Source: Solirubrobacterales bacterium (GTDB lineage: Bacteria; Actinomycetota; Thermoleophilia; Solirubrobacterales; Solirubrobacteraceae). From it: DNA of 64,000 nucleotides. Below the pieces are notes generated by a model. The model saw nothing but the letters and a program-made list of their open reading frames with translations. It had not been told where the DNA came from and ran no database searches. Shown here in pieces: positions 1 to 8,086 of the stretch (position 1 is its first letter; every line of letters begins with the position of its first letter). The stretch spans positions 1-64,000 of the forward strand of contig PLFX01000026.1 in the NCBI GenBank assembly GCA_003138355.1. Reading direction: 5' to 3'. The position numbers were made by a program, and so were the translations under genes.

Positions 1-43
1 TAATCACGCCCGGCCCGAAGCCGCGAGCTTGAAAGGTGAACCG

Positions 44-646
44 CTAGCGCGTTGCCGCGGGCGGCGGGTTTCGTGCTTCCGCGCGTTGCTTGGCGGGTCG
101 GCTGTCGATCGCATCGAGGTAGCGAACGAGCTGGGGCGGCAGCTCCCCGATCTTGAGCCGTAGCGCGATGCCGAGGGCGGTGGCGACGAGGAGGTCGGCA
201 ACTGTGAAGGCACTTCCAAGAAGGAAGTCCTGACCCTTGAGCGCTGCGGCGACGGCGTCGATCGGTTCCTTCAGGGCATCCCTTGCAGTCTTCTCGGATT
301 CGGGAGAACCAGCGAGTCGGACCTGACCGAACTTTGCTTGCAGCTCGGTGTACGCGAACAGGGACCATTGGTATGCCAGCCCACGCGATGTGCCCGACGC
401 CGGCAAAAGCCCGGTCTGCGGGTACTTGTCGGCGATATAGAGGCAGATCGCGCCAGACTCAAAGATATTGACGCCGTCATCTTCGAGCACCGGCACGCGG
501 CCGAACGGGTGGCGTCGCATGTGATCGGCATCGGCGAGCCGCGACTGCCGGTCACCGAGAATCGTCAGCTCATACGGCTCCCCAACCTCTTCGAGCAACC
601 ACAGGACGCGCTGCGAGCTGCTGTTCGGCACATGGTAGAGACGCAC
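44..646 (-). CDS. Glutathione S-transferase family protein
   Basis: A 200-residue cytosolic GST. The N-terminal thioredoxin-like domain (about residues 1-80) starts MRLYHVPNSSSQRVLW and has the cis-Pro glutathione-binding segment GRVPVLED followed by an E-S-G-A turn (FESGAICLYIADKY). The C-terminal helical domain (about 90-190) carries the N-capping motif FTVADLLVATAL. Members conjugate glutathione or a related thiol to electrophiles, but few actinobacteria make glutathione, so the physiological thiol is uncertain. The gene is divergent from the SDR gene, with about 220 bp between them. The start is an ATG at the GST consensus N-terminus. The 3' end is close to the window edge, and nothing is visible downstream. 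Confidence 0.9.
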   Translation of the reverse strand: MRLYHVPNSSSQRVLWLLEEVGEPYELTILGDRQSRLADADHMRRHPFGRVPVLEDDGVNIFESGAICLYIADKYPQTGLLPASGTSRGLAYQWSLFAYTELQAKFGQVRLAGSPESEKTARDALKEPIDAVAAALKGQDFLLGSAFTVADLLVATALGIALRLKIGELPPQLVRYLDAIDSRPAKQRAEARNPPPAATR

Positions 647-870
647 ACACCGAGTCTAGCGGCAGCCCACAGCCTGAACCTGGCGCCGGTGGATCACGGG
701 CCGCGCCCCGGACATCGACTAGCTCATGGCCCCTGCGCTGACGGCTCCGCTCCCCAAAGCAGCGGCCCAGCCGCGTCAAGGTCTCGTCGTCCCAATACGC
801 GACGAGCGACGGCGCCGTGCGGGAGGCGCGACGCGGATCCGATGCGCGGTGGCTGTTGGATAATGCCGTG

Positions 871-1623
871 ATGGCGCTGGCCGGTACTCGTGTGCTCGTG
901 ACCGGCGCGACGAGCGGACTCGGTAGGGCCATGGCCGAAGCGCTGGTCGAGGCTGGAGCTCGCGTGGCTGTGACGAGCCGCGAGTGGTCCCGCGCCGAGG
1001 CGGCCGCTATGCGACTGGGAGCCGCGGCGGTCGGGATTGAGATGGATGTCCGCGACGCGGCATCCGTTCAGGTGCGGGTGGACGAGATCTACGAGCGACT
1101 TGGTGGCGTCGACGTGCTTGTTAACAACGCCGGCATCGGCATGCGCACTGTCAATCCGCGCTTTCTGACTGAGCCGCAACCCTTCTGGGCGGTGGCGCCG
1201 GCCGATTTCTGCGCCGTGCTCGAGACGAAGGTCACCGGGTGCTTCCTCGTCGCGCGGGCCGTTGTGCCGCGGATGCTTGCGGCGGGCCGCGGGCGCGTCG
1301 TCACGATCTCAATGAGCAAGCAGACAATGACCCGCCGCGGCTTTGTGCCCTACGGGCCGGCGGGCGCGGCAGTCGAGGCGCTCGCGCGTGTCATGGCCGC
1401 CGACCTCAAGGGAACCTCGGTGACCGCCAACGTCCTGCTGCCGGGAGGCGCCACCGCGACCGGGATGATCCCCGACGACGTGCCGCTCGAGACGCGGGCG
1501 ACACTCCTTGACCCGGCGATCATGGGTCCGCCGATCGTCTGGCTGGCCTCAGCGGAGGCGGAGGGCATCCACGACGAACGCATCGTCGCCAAGGACTTCG
1601 ACAAGTGGCTCGCACAGCGCTAA
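871..1623 (+). CDS. SDR-family oxidoreductase with a substituted active-site lysine
   Basis: A 250-residue short-chain dehydrogenase/reductase with a Rossmann fold. Visible motifs are the TGATSGLG nucleotide-binding loop (residues 11-18), D59-V dinucleotide contact, NNAG (85-88), Ser147/149 and Tyr161. The catalytic Lys expected four residues after Tyr is Gly165 (YGPAG), so hydride transfer may be impaired or the protein may have another role. The ATG at 871 places the nucleotide-binding loop at the usual distance from the N-terminus. The frame is open further upstream, but that stretch is basic and not SDR-like. It stands alone, divergent from the GST gene. Confidence 0.85.
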   Translation: MALAGTRVLVTGATSGLGRAMAEALVEAGARVAVTSREWSRAEAAAMRLGAAAVGIEMDVRDAASVQVRVDEIYERLGGVDVLVNNAGIGMRTVNPRFLTEPQPFWAVAPADFCAVLETKVTGCFLVARAVVPRMLAAGRGRVVTISMSKQTMTRRGFVPYGPAGAAVEALARVMAADLKGTSVTANVLLPGGATATGMIPDDVPLETRATLLDPAIMGPPIVWLASAEAEGIHDERIVAKDFDKWLAQR

Positions 1624-1975
1624 AGCGTCCGCGGCCACGCGCCATAACCGATACGCACGCATCCTCAAGCGCTGTCCCTCCCACGAAATGCGATCACGCT
1701 AACCCTGCGCATCAGGCGGCTCCATCGCGCGAAAGGCGGTCGCGCGTGGCCTTGGTCCTTGCCGCGGTCTCCGACCCGTTAGCGGGTGCGGAGCAACGTA
1801 TCGCTCCCGACAGCGCTCGTCAGCGACGGACCCGTCGGTTTGACGCGCCCTCTCGTACGATGCGTGCGCCCGAGGTCGTGACGGCACTCGCGGTTCATGC
1901 TTTAGCGAGCAGGACGGCATGACCGGTACGTGTTAGGATGGCCGTAGTCGGCGGCGACTGCACCGGCACTAGGCT
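1624..1975. other. 352-bp stretch without a gene
   Basis: No reading frame here has convincing protein character. The only structure seen is a hairpin at 1769-1793: CTCCG and ACCCG pair with CGGGT and CGGAG around a TTAG loop, with one unpaired G. It could be a terminator or a processing structure. A TTGACG/TACGAT pair further on has a spacer too short for a sigma-70 promoter. Confidence 0.5.
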
Positions 1976-2439
1976 ATGGCGGTGGCGTACACGAACGCCG
2001 AGGGCCGCCAGCAGGTGCTCGACGACCTGGCAAGCGCTCTCGACCAGGTTGATCTCGCGCTCGACGGCGTCTCCGGCGCCTACGAGCTGCTCGACGATGC
2101 CGCCGCGCGGCGCGTCGAGGACCAGCTCTTCCGACCGTCGCAGAGCGCCTCGGCGCAACTGCGGCGCACGCGCTCGGAGTTCGCTGCCCGCCACGACCTG
2201 TCGGGCGATGCCGGCGAGCGCCAGCCTCCGCACGCAGCGCCAGGCAACGCCGGATCGATGATCCAGGACGCGGCAGCCGCGGCGACGCGTGCGGATCTGA
2301 TCCTCGGCGGCCTGCAGGACTCGATGCTGCCGATCGAGGTTGGGGATCGCGAGTTGCGGAGGGCATCGAGCGCGTCCGCACCCTGCTCGGCGAATTCGGC
2401 CCGCGGAGCCGCGACATCACGCGCACGATCGGCCGCTGA
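1976..2439 (+). pseudogene. Conserved hypothetical protein, frameshifted near its 3' end
   Basis: The ATG at 1976 opens a frame with good helical protein character (begins MAVAYTNAEGRQQVLDDL), running to GLQDSMLPIEVGDREL at about 2356. After that the frame degenerates. The natural C-terminus (EGIERVRTLLGEFG ... TRTIGR, stop at 2437) reads from about 2359 in a frame displaced by one base. The switch lies in TTGCGGAGGGC, where one missing G (CGG GAG) would restore a single protein of about 155 residues. I recall similar small helical proteins in actinobacteria but know no function. Either the gene is recently inactivated or the base is a sequence error. Confidence 0.6.
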
Positions 2440-2488
2440 GCCGCCTACCGGCGTCACGGTCGGGCCGGGCCGCGTGCCCCGATATCAA

Positions 2489-2552
2489 GCCATCGGCACC
2501 CGGCCAAAGCAACGAGGCCGACCGGCCGGGGTGCCGGCCATCGGCACCCGGC
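2489..2552 (+). repeat. Two 16-bp direct repeats, each part of a hairpin
   Basis: GCCATCGGCACCCGGC occurs exactly at 2489-2504 and again at 2537-2552. The second copy pairs with the preceding GGGTGCCG (8 bp, loop GCCAT). The first pairs imperfectly with GTGCCCCGAT just upstream. The pair lies between the frameshifted gene and the small GTG-start ORF. It could be a terminator or an operator pair. There is no T-run. Confidence 0.55.
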
Positions 2553-2571
2553 TGCGTAAGTACCATGGGGC

Positions 2572-2727
2572 GTGCGTGCTGACCTGCGGGACGCCCTGCG
2601 CGCCGTCGCCCCGACCGCACCCCTCGTTGTCCCCTTGCGCGACGAGCGACTGGCGTGCTTCGGTGCTCTTCGCGATACGGTCCGTCGTGCGTGTTTGAGT
2701 GGCGTGCGTCCCGACGCGGGTCCATGA
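2572..2727 (+). CDS. Possible 51-residue protein coupled to the metalloprotease
   Basis: A GTG-start frame of 51 residues (begins MRADLRDALRAVAP, ends SGVRPDAGP) terminates in TGA at 2725-2727, overlapping the ATG of the following gene by four bases (ATGA), the layout used for translational coupling. Composition is compatible with a small protein. No family is recognised and no strong ribosome-binding site is seen. It may be chance. Confidence 0.35.
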   Translation: MRADLRDALRAVAPTAPLVVPLRDERLACFGALRDTVRRACLSGVRPDAGP

Positions 2728-3077
2728 GCCAGCACCGTCACTACAGCGAGAAGGAATTCGAGGAGCTCGTCAGCTCAGCGCTCGACGATCTGCCGCCCGA
2801 GTTCCAAAACGCGCTCGAGAACGTTGCGATCGTCGTCTCTGACCGCGGCGCCGAAAGCCACGCCTATGGAATGTACGTCGGCTACAAGCTCGGTGGCATG
2901 CCTTTCCTCGGAGGCGGCGGCCTACCAGACGAGATCATGATCTTCCGCGACACGCTCGTCCGCGACTTCGGCGACGATCCCGAGCGTCTGCGACAGCAAG
3001 TCATCACCACGGTCCGGCACGAGGTCGGTCACCACTTCGGGTTCGACGAGGCAGGCGTCCGCAGACTCGGGCTGTGA
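2724..3077 (+). CDS. Zincin-like metallopeptidase (PF06262 type)
   Basis: A 117-residue protein of the small bacterial zincin family. The N-terminal half (YSEKEFEELVSSALDDLPPEF) is the typical amphipathic start. The core has VGYKLGGMPF. The C-terminus carries the metalloprotease signature HEVGHHFGFDE, with two zinc-ligand histidines, the catalytic Glu and a downstream acidic residue. No signal peptide, so cytoplasmic. Substrates of this family are not established. ATG 2724 is chosen over the upstream frame extension because family members start just before this helix. Confidence 0.88.
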   Translation: MSQHRHYSEKEFEELVSSALDDLPPEFQNALENVAIVVSDRGAESHAYGMYVGYKLGGMPFLGGGGLPDEIMIFRDTLVRDFGDDPERLRQQVITTVRHEVGHHFGFDEAGVRRLGL

Positions 3078-3282
3078 CGACGCCGCCCGATCGCGACGCG
3101 CTCCCTTTTTCTCGGAGCAGCCGCCTGCAGCGGCAGCCCGCACGCAGCTCGTTTGCGCGAAAGGGGAGCGTCTGCCGGATTCTCTGGCCGTTTGGCCGAC
3201 GCGAGGCGCGCTTCTGCAATACCGGCATGAGTGGTAAACGGCGTCCGCGGGCCTCTCACGATCCCATACGCTTCGCCTCGCC

Positions 3283-4197
3283 GTGGGCAGTCCTGGAGCA
3301 GCTCAGAAGTCTTCGACGCTCGGAGTCGCGATCGTCACCGACAGCACTTCGTATCTCCCTGCATCGCTGGTTGACCGCTGGGGGATTGGGCAGGTCGACC
3401 TCTACGTCGGATGGGGGCGGGCGATGCGTCCTGAGCGTGAGCATGAGGATCTCGACGCGTTCTACGCCCGCCTGCACGAGTCGCCGCAGCTGCCAAGCAC
3501 TTCACAGCCCTCGCCTGGGGACTTCCTGGCGCGCTTTCTGCCACTCGTTGGCGCCGGGCGCGACGTCGTTTCGATCCACCTGGCCAGCGGCCTGTCGGGA
3601 ACCTGCGAGAGCGCGCGCGCGGCAGCTCGACTCGCGGCGGAGCAGGGCCATGGCGGGCGCGTGGAGGTGGTGGACAGCCAGACCGGTGCCGGTGGCCTCG
3701 GCTTGCTCGTGATTGCCGCAGCGCGCGCGGCGGTGGCAGGCGCGAGTCTAGACGCGGTGGTCCAGGCCGTGAATGACGCCCGCAGGACGCTCGACATTTG
3801 GTTTTGCCTCGATACGCTCGAGTACCTGCGCCGAGGCGGCAGAATCGGTGCCGCCAAGGCGATCCTCGGAACTGCGTTGACGGTCAAGCCGATCCTGACG
3901 TTCGCCAGCGAGATCACGCCCGTAGGGCGCGTCCGAACGCGCCGGCGGGCCTTCGAGCGGATGGTTGAATACCTGCGCGAGCTCAAGGATCGCGGCGCGA
4001 GCGACTGGATCGTTCAGCACGCCCAGGAGCCCGAGGACGCCGCCCGCCTGGTGGCCGAGGGTGTGTCGATCTTCGGCTCGGAGCCCCTGTTCAGCACCCA
4101 GGTGGGTCCCGTGCTCGGCGCCCATCTCGGGAGTGGACTGCTGGTCGGCGGCATGAACTGCCCGATACCTGACGCGGGCACGTGCGGACCCACGTGA
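3283..4197 (+). CDS. DegV family fatty-acid-binding protein
   Basis: A DegV/EDD-fold protein of about 304 residues. Landmarks are VAIVTDSTSYLP near the N-terminus, SQPSPGDFLARF, the lipid head-group region VVSIHLASGLSGTCESAR, VVDSQTGAGGLG, DTLEYLRRGGRIG and KPILTFASEITPVGRVRTR. DegV proteins bind fatty acids and feed them to fatty acid kinase (FakB in Firmicutes). No FakA-like kinase is in the window. The GTG at 3283 is the most upstream credible start, but the family core begins about 12 residues later. The C-terminus ends in the usual GTHLGSGLLVGG-like strand. Confidence 0.88.
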   Translation: MGSPGAAQKSSTLGVAIVTDSTSYLPASLVDRWGIGQVDLYVGWGRAMRPEREHEDLDAFYARLHESPQLPSTSQPSPGDFLARFLPLVGAGRDVVSIHLASGLSGTCESARAAARLAAEQGHGGRVEVVDSQTGAGGLGLLVIAAARAAVAGASLDAVVQAVNDARRTLDIWFCLDTLEYLRRGGRIGAAKAILGTALTVKPILTFASEITPVGRVRTRRRAFERMVEYLRELKDRGASDWIVQHAQEPEDAARLVAEGVSIFGSEPLFSTQVGPVLGAHLGSGLLVGGMNCPIPDAGTCGPT

Positions 4198-4722
4198 CCC
4201 AGGTAGCGGCCACCGCCAGCGCGGTCGCTCAGGCGTAGGCGGTCCCGCTCTCGCTGCGCGTCCCCAGCGGGCATGCTGACCGATTAGGGAAACCTCGGGC
4301 ATGGAAGCCGGATGGAAGCCTCGGCCGCCACGATCCGACCCGCAACAGGCCCAATCTGAGGCGCACGGCCCGATTTCGGGCGAGATACCCGCAAACGACC
4401 CTCAGCCGCCTGCAGCTGCTCGCTCCTGATAAGGAAGAGGTCCCTGGTTCGAGTCCAGGATCGCCCACTGGAAAGCCCCGGGGCCGACGGCGTTTCGTTG
4501 CGGCCGGTGCTCGAGGAAGGATCAGGTTCGGGCGTCGTGCCAGGTCCTCTCCAGCGCGTAGCGGTCGCTGCGCGCACGCCGCGGTGCAGGCGGGGACCGA
4601 CGTCCGTTCGCCGGTCGCGCCGCCGCTGGCGGGTGATCGCGCGCTGCGGGCCGAACAGCCGGTGACGGGCCTCGACCCTGCTCTGGCCGTTTCATAGGTC
4701 ATACGTCATACTCGCGTCGCGG
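4198..4722. other. 525-bp intergenic region with a tRNA scar
   Basis: No protein-coding frame is convincing. The one recognisable element is the 3' fragment of a tRNA-Ile gene at 4425-4467 (separate entry). Antisense frames here contain GLEPGTSSLSG and WTRTRDLFLIR, familiar false peptides made by translating the reverse strand of a tRNA gene. Confidence 0.6.
4425..4467 (+). repeat. 3' fragment of tRNA-Ile(GAT): probable att-site scar
   Basis: The segment matches positions 31-73 of a tRNA: anticodon loop CTGATAA with anticodon GAT, 3' anticodon strand GGAAG, variable loop AGGTC, a perfect T arm (CCTGG, TTCGAGT, CCAGG), 3' acceptor ATCGCCC and discriminator A. The 5' half is absent: no D arm, no GGGCGAT acceptor strand, and CGCTC does not pair with GGAAG. 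A 3' half running from the anticodon loop is the typical core left by a tRNA-targeting integrase. With this orientation the intact gene and any element would lie to the left, outside the window. Confidence 0.72.
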
Positions 4723-5658
4723 GTGCACTCCGATGACGCTTCATCCCCGCTCGTGAGCGCCTCCCTCGACGAGGTCGAGCGTGTGTGCATCTCCGGCCTG
4801 ATCAACGACCCGGTTGAGCGGATCTGGTTCAAGGACCGCGAGGGTCGGTTCCTCCTGGTCAGCGAGGGCCTGCTCCGACGCATTGGGGAAGGCCTGACGC
4901 TCAGCGATGTGGTCGGCAAGACCGACTTCAACGTCTACGGCGAAGGGGTCCTGACCGACGACTCCAATTCCCGCGCGGGCAAGGTGGACGAAGATCGCAT
5001 CATCGCCACCGGCGAGGCCCTGCGGGCGAAGCTCGAGCCGGATAGCTTCCAAGGGCGCGAGAACTTCTGGGCGTCGACGACCAAGATGCCGCTGCGCAAC
5101 GCCGCCGGCGAGATCATCGGCACCTGGGGCTACAGCGCCGACGCCAGTGGGCAGGCCTACGCTCTGCAGGCGCTCGAGGCAAGCCGCGAGGGGACCGCGC
5201 GCGGACTCGAGGTGCTCGTCGAGGTGATCAACGGCTTCGACCGGCTGAGCGAGCAGACCAAGGGCGTCTCGGAGCTCCTGCAACGCGTCACCGAAAGTGA
5301 GCTGCACGAGGTCAGCAACGTCTCGACCGTGATCGAGGATGTCGCGTCACGCACCAAGCTGCTGGCGCTCAACGCGGCAATCGAGGCCGCGCGCGCCGGC
5401 GAGCACGGTCGAGGGTTTGCAGTCGTCGCCGACGAAGTCGGCAGGCTGGCGTCCGAGACGGCTGACCAGACAGCGCGGATCGCCGCGACGATCGCCAAGA
5501 TCGACGCTGAGATGCGCACGGTCGTCGAAGCCGCCGAGCGCGCGTTCGAAGGCGCCGCCGACGGCGCGAAACATGCGGCGGACGGACGTGAGGCGCTAGA
5601 GAAGCTGCTGAAGCTGCTCGCAGTGGCCTTCGAGCAATCACGCGTCGCAACCGACTAG
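4723..5658 (+). CDS. Soluble PAS-containing methyl-accepting chemotaxis-like protein
   Basis: 311 residues, no membrane segment. Residues about 15-150 form a PAS-like domain ([45 protein letters not shown]). The C-terminal half is a coiled-coil signalling domain with the receptor hairpin signature [20 protein letters not shown] followed by [11 protein letters not shown]. This is the tip that binds CheA/CheW. The signalling helices are short compared with full receptors, and no che genes are in the window, so partners are unknown. The start is a GTG just before the PAS domain. The gene is the first on the right side of the tRNA scar. Confidence 0.85.
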   Translation: MHSDDASSPLVSASLDEVERVCISGLINDPVERIWFKDREGRFLLVSEGLLRRIGEGLTLSDVVGKTDFNVYGEGVLTDDSNSRAGKVDEDRIIATGEALRAKLEPDSFQGRENFWASTTKMPLRNAAGEIIGTWGYSADASGQAYALQALEASREGTARGLEVLVEVINGFDRLSEQTKGVSELLQRVTESELHEVSNVSTVIEDVASRTKLLALNAAIEAARAGEHGRGFAVVADEVGRLASETADQTARIAATIAKIDAEMRTVVEAAERAFEGAADGAKHAADGREALEKLLKLLAVAFEQSRVATD

Positions 5659-5741
5659 GCGCTCGCGGCCCAGCGATCGGCAAACACGCTTGAGATACGC
5701 CCTGCGGACCGTCGTCTGCGGCGCCGCCGGCGCCTCGTCGC

Positions 5742-6959
5742 CTAGCCCTGGCGCGGCACCATCTGGACGAAATCCCCGTAGCGCTCGGGCTCTTCGAGGC
5801 GGCACGACCACACGAGGCGCCCGTCGAGCACCGTGATGTCCGGGCAGCCGTCGCACATGTTCTGGTGGCCGTCGGCGTAGACGTCGGCGGGCTGGATGAT
5901 CATGACCGACTGGAAGCGCAGCGGCTCGCGCAGGCGGGCGGGCCGGCGCGCCGCGTCGGCGAAGTAGCGGCGCGCGATCGCGCGCAGGCGCCGGTCGAGC
6001 GGGGCGAGCAAGAGCATCGAGCGCCCGTGCGCCAGCATCTCGGGCCGCGTGTAGGCGAGGTAGCGGCCGGTCGTCAGGTGGTGATAGACCTGCGAGAGCT
6101 CCATCGTGCGCGGCCCGACATAGCCGTACGTGCGCTCACTCGTGCCGAGGACGCCGGTCAGCAGCCACTTGAACGTGTCCGGGCGTTCGGTGCCGTTGAG
6201 GTAGGCGGCCGGAGCGAAGTCCGGGAAGCGCTTGCGGATCTCCGCGACGATGTCGGTCGACTGGAGCTCGTGAGGGGTCTGGTCGGCGGTGGCGTACGGC
6301 ATCGACGAGAAGTCGACGGGCTTGCCGCGGACGAAGTAGTCGAAGCCGCCGCCGAGGATGCCGGATCGGAAGGCGATGAAGACGATCGTGTTCACGATCG
6401 CGATATTCCGCTGCGCCCATGCGACGAGCTCGGGCACATAGGGGAGCGTGTCCTCGTACACCGTGGCGTTGAAAGAGCACCCGAGACCGCCCGCCGCCGC
6501 GACCATCTCGGCGAAGCGCTGGCGCAGCTCGCAGAGCTCGATCTCGTTCGCTGTCTTCCAGCCGGGCCGCCCCTGCTTTGAGTCGACGTGGAAGGTGAAG
6601 CCCACCACGCCAGCGCGCTTGAGCTCGCCGAGAAGATCCTCGGTCAAGGCGAGGCCGTTGGTGTTGACGACCGGCTTCAGGCCCTCGCGCGCGACGAGCT
6701 CGACGATCTGCACGATCTCGGGGTGCACCAGCGGGTCGCCACCCGCGATCGACACGCTGTCCACGGTGCGCAGACGCTTGAAGACCTCGAGGTCTGCGCG
6801 AACCTCATCGAGGGTCTTGTGCCCACGCGGATCGTTCTCGCGGTAGCAGCCGAGGCACGCGAGGTTGCACTTCTTCGTCGGCTCGAGCCAGGCGATCGCG
6901 TTGTCGGGCAGCGACCACGGCAGGCGGTAAAGCTCGCGGTGGTCGATCGTGGCGCTCAT
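5742..6959 (-). CDS. Radical SAM protein
   Basis: 405 residues. The [4Fe-4S] cluster motif CNLACLGC (CxxxCxxC) lies near residue 30, followed by the SAM-binding region SIAGGDPLVHPEI and NTNGLALTED. A C-terminal Cys-rich tail (NMCDGCPDITVLDGRLVWSC) could bind an auxiliary cluster. The family uses 5'-deoxyadenosyl radicals for diverse chemistry, and I cannot assign the substrate. The start is ATG 6959 (MSATIDHRELYRLPW). A second ATG lies three codons upstream at 6968, and the frame stays open above it without protein character. Downstream (about 5720-5734) is a small GGCGCC hairpin. The LuxR-like regulator is transcribed in the same direction upstream. Confidence 0.85.
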   Translation of the reverse strand: MSATIDHRELYRLPWSLPDNAIAWLEPTKKCNLACLGCYRENDPRGHKTLDEVRADLEVFKRLRTVDSVSIAGGDPLVHPEIVQIVELVAREGLKPVVNTNGLALTEDLLGELKRAGVVGFTFHVDSKQGRPGWKTANEIELCELRQRFAEMVAAAGGLGCSFNATVYEDTLPYVPELVAWAQRNIAIVNTIVFIAFRSGILGGGFDYFVRGKPVDFSSMPYATADQTPHELQSTDIVAEIRKRFPDFAPAAYLNGTERPDTFKWLLTGVLGTSERTYGYVGPRTMELSQVYHHLTTGRYLAYTRPEMLAHGRSMLLLAPLDRRLRAIARRYFADAARRPARLREPLRFQSVMIIQPADVYADGHQNMCDGCPDITVLDGRLVWSCRLEEPERYGDFVQMVPRQG

Positions 6960-7105
6960 GGCGGACATCCACGGGCACCAATTGCCGCACGTGCCCGTTC
7001 GGGGCAGGCTACGGCGCGCGCGTTTGCCGGCAGTCCGTGTTGGACCGCGCACCGGCTGCGTAGATTCTCCTGAGGGGCGCCCGCGCCGGGCGCAGCGATC
7101 GCCGT

Positions 7106-7840
7106 CTAGACGAGGATGCCGCTGCGCATCTGGCCCGCGACCTCGACGGCCGCGCTGCGCGAGTGAACGCCGAGCTTGCGCAGGATGCGCTTGACGTGGC
7201 TGTTCACGGTCTCGGTCGAGAGGAACAGGTCGTCGGCCATCTCGCGCGTACCCATCCCTGAGCAGATCATGTCGAGGATCTCCCACTCGCGGTCTGTGAG
7301 CGGGCTCTTGACCGGGCGCATCCCGCTGCCGTCCTCCGGCGTGCGGCGCAGACGGTCGAGGAGAAGGCGCGTCATCTCGCGCGAGATCACCGAGTCACCG
7401 GCGGCGACGAGTGTCAGCGAGCGTGCGATCGCCGCGAGGCCCGAGTCCTTGTCGAGGAAGCCGCTCGCTCCGGCGCGCACGGCGCACATCTCGATCTCGA
7501 GCTCGTGCGTCGCGGAGACCAGAACGACGCGCACCTCGGCCGCGCCGGCAGTGATCCGCTCGATCGCCCTGACGGCGTCCATTCCGGGCACCGCATTGGC
7601 GATCACGACAAGCGCCGGCTTGTAGTGGAGGGCGAGCTCCACACCTTCGTTCGAGCTCTCTGCCTGCGCGATCACTGTGAAGCGACCATCGGCGCGGAGC
7701 GCGTCCGAGAGGGCGTGGCGTGACATTGCGTCAGGGTCGACGAGGATGAGCCGGACACGATCGTGGCCGGCAGCCGTCTTGACGCAAGCGGCGTGCCCCG
7801 CGACGGTCTCTGTGGTGGGTGCGTCCTCGAGTTCGATCAT
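7106..7840 (-). CDS. LuxR/NarL-type response regulator lacking the phospho-acceptor Asp
   Basis: 244 residues: an N-terminal extension, a receiver domain (about 28-145) and a C-terminal LuxR helix-turn-helix (LTDREWEILDMICSGMGTRE ... STETVNSHVKRILRKLGV). The acidic pocket (VDPDAM) and the conserved Lys (FLDKD, K131) are present, but the phospho-acceptor position before VPGMD is Ala81 (VVIANAVPGMD). It is therefore an atypical, probably phosphorylation-independent regulator. No partner kinase is adjacent. The gene is divergent from the flippase-like gene, across a 246-bp region that contains a locally AT-rich patch (about 7930-7955). Confidence 0.88.
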   Translation of the reverse strand: MIELEDAPTTETVAGHAACVKTAAGHDRVRLILVDPDAMSRHALSDALRADGRFTVIAQAESSNEGVELALHYKPALVVIANAVPGMDAVRAIERITAGAAEVRVVLVSATHELEIEMCAVRAGASGFLDKDSGLAAIARSLTLVAAGDSVISREMTRLLLDRLRRTPEDGSGMRPVKSPLTDREWEILDMICSGMGTREMADDLFLSTETVNSHVKRILRKLGVHSRSAAVEVAGQMRSGILV

Positions 7841-8086
7841 CGTGCCGGCAAGTGTCGATGCCCATCGGGGCGCCGGTCAACCACCCTGGACACCTGTACG
7901 AACCTCCCCAGTTACGCGGTCCGCTGGCACAAAATCCCACCAAATACTGGGTTTCGGTGTCCTAAACGCCCCCGCAGCGTGCAGTCGAGCTCCTGCCGCG
8001 CACCGCTCGCGAGGCGTCAAACTGGACGTTCGTTCGATGCCCGCCCCGAGCCGGCACCGGTGAGCGGTCCGGTAGGCTCGCCTGCA

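Noticed and set aside
1838-1862. TTGACG and TACGAT as a promoter
   Set aside because: The spacer is only 10 bases. A sigma-70 promoter needs about 17.
4229-4702. Minus-strand frames with GLEPGTSSLSG and WTRTRDLFLIR
   Set aside because: These are false peptides from the antisense of the tRNA-Ile fragment.
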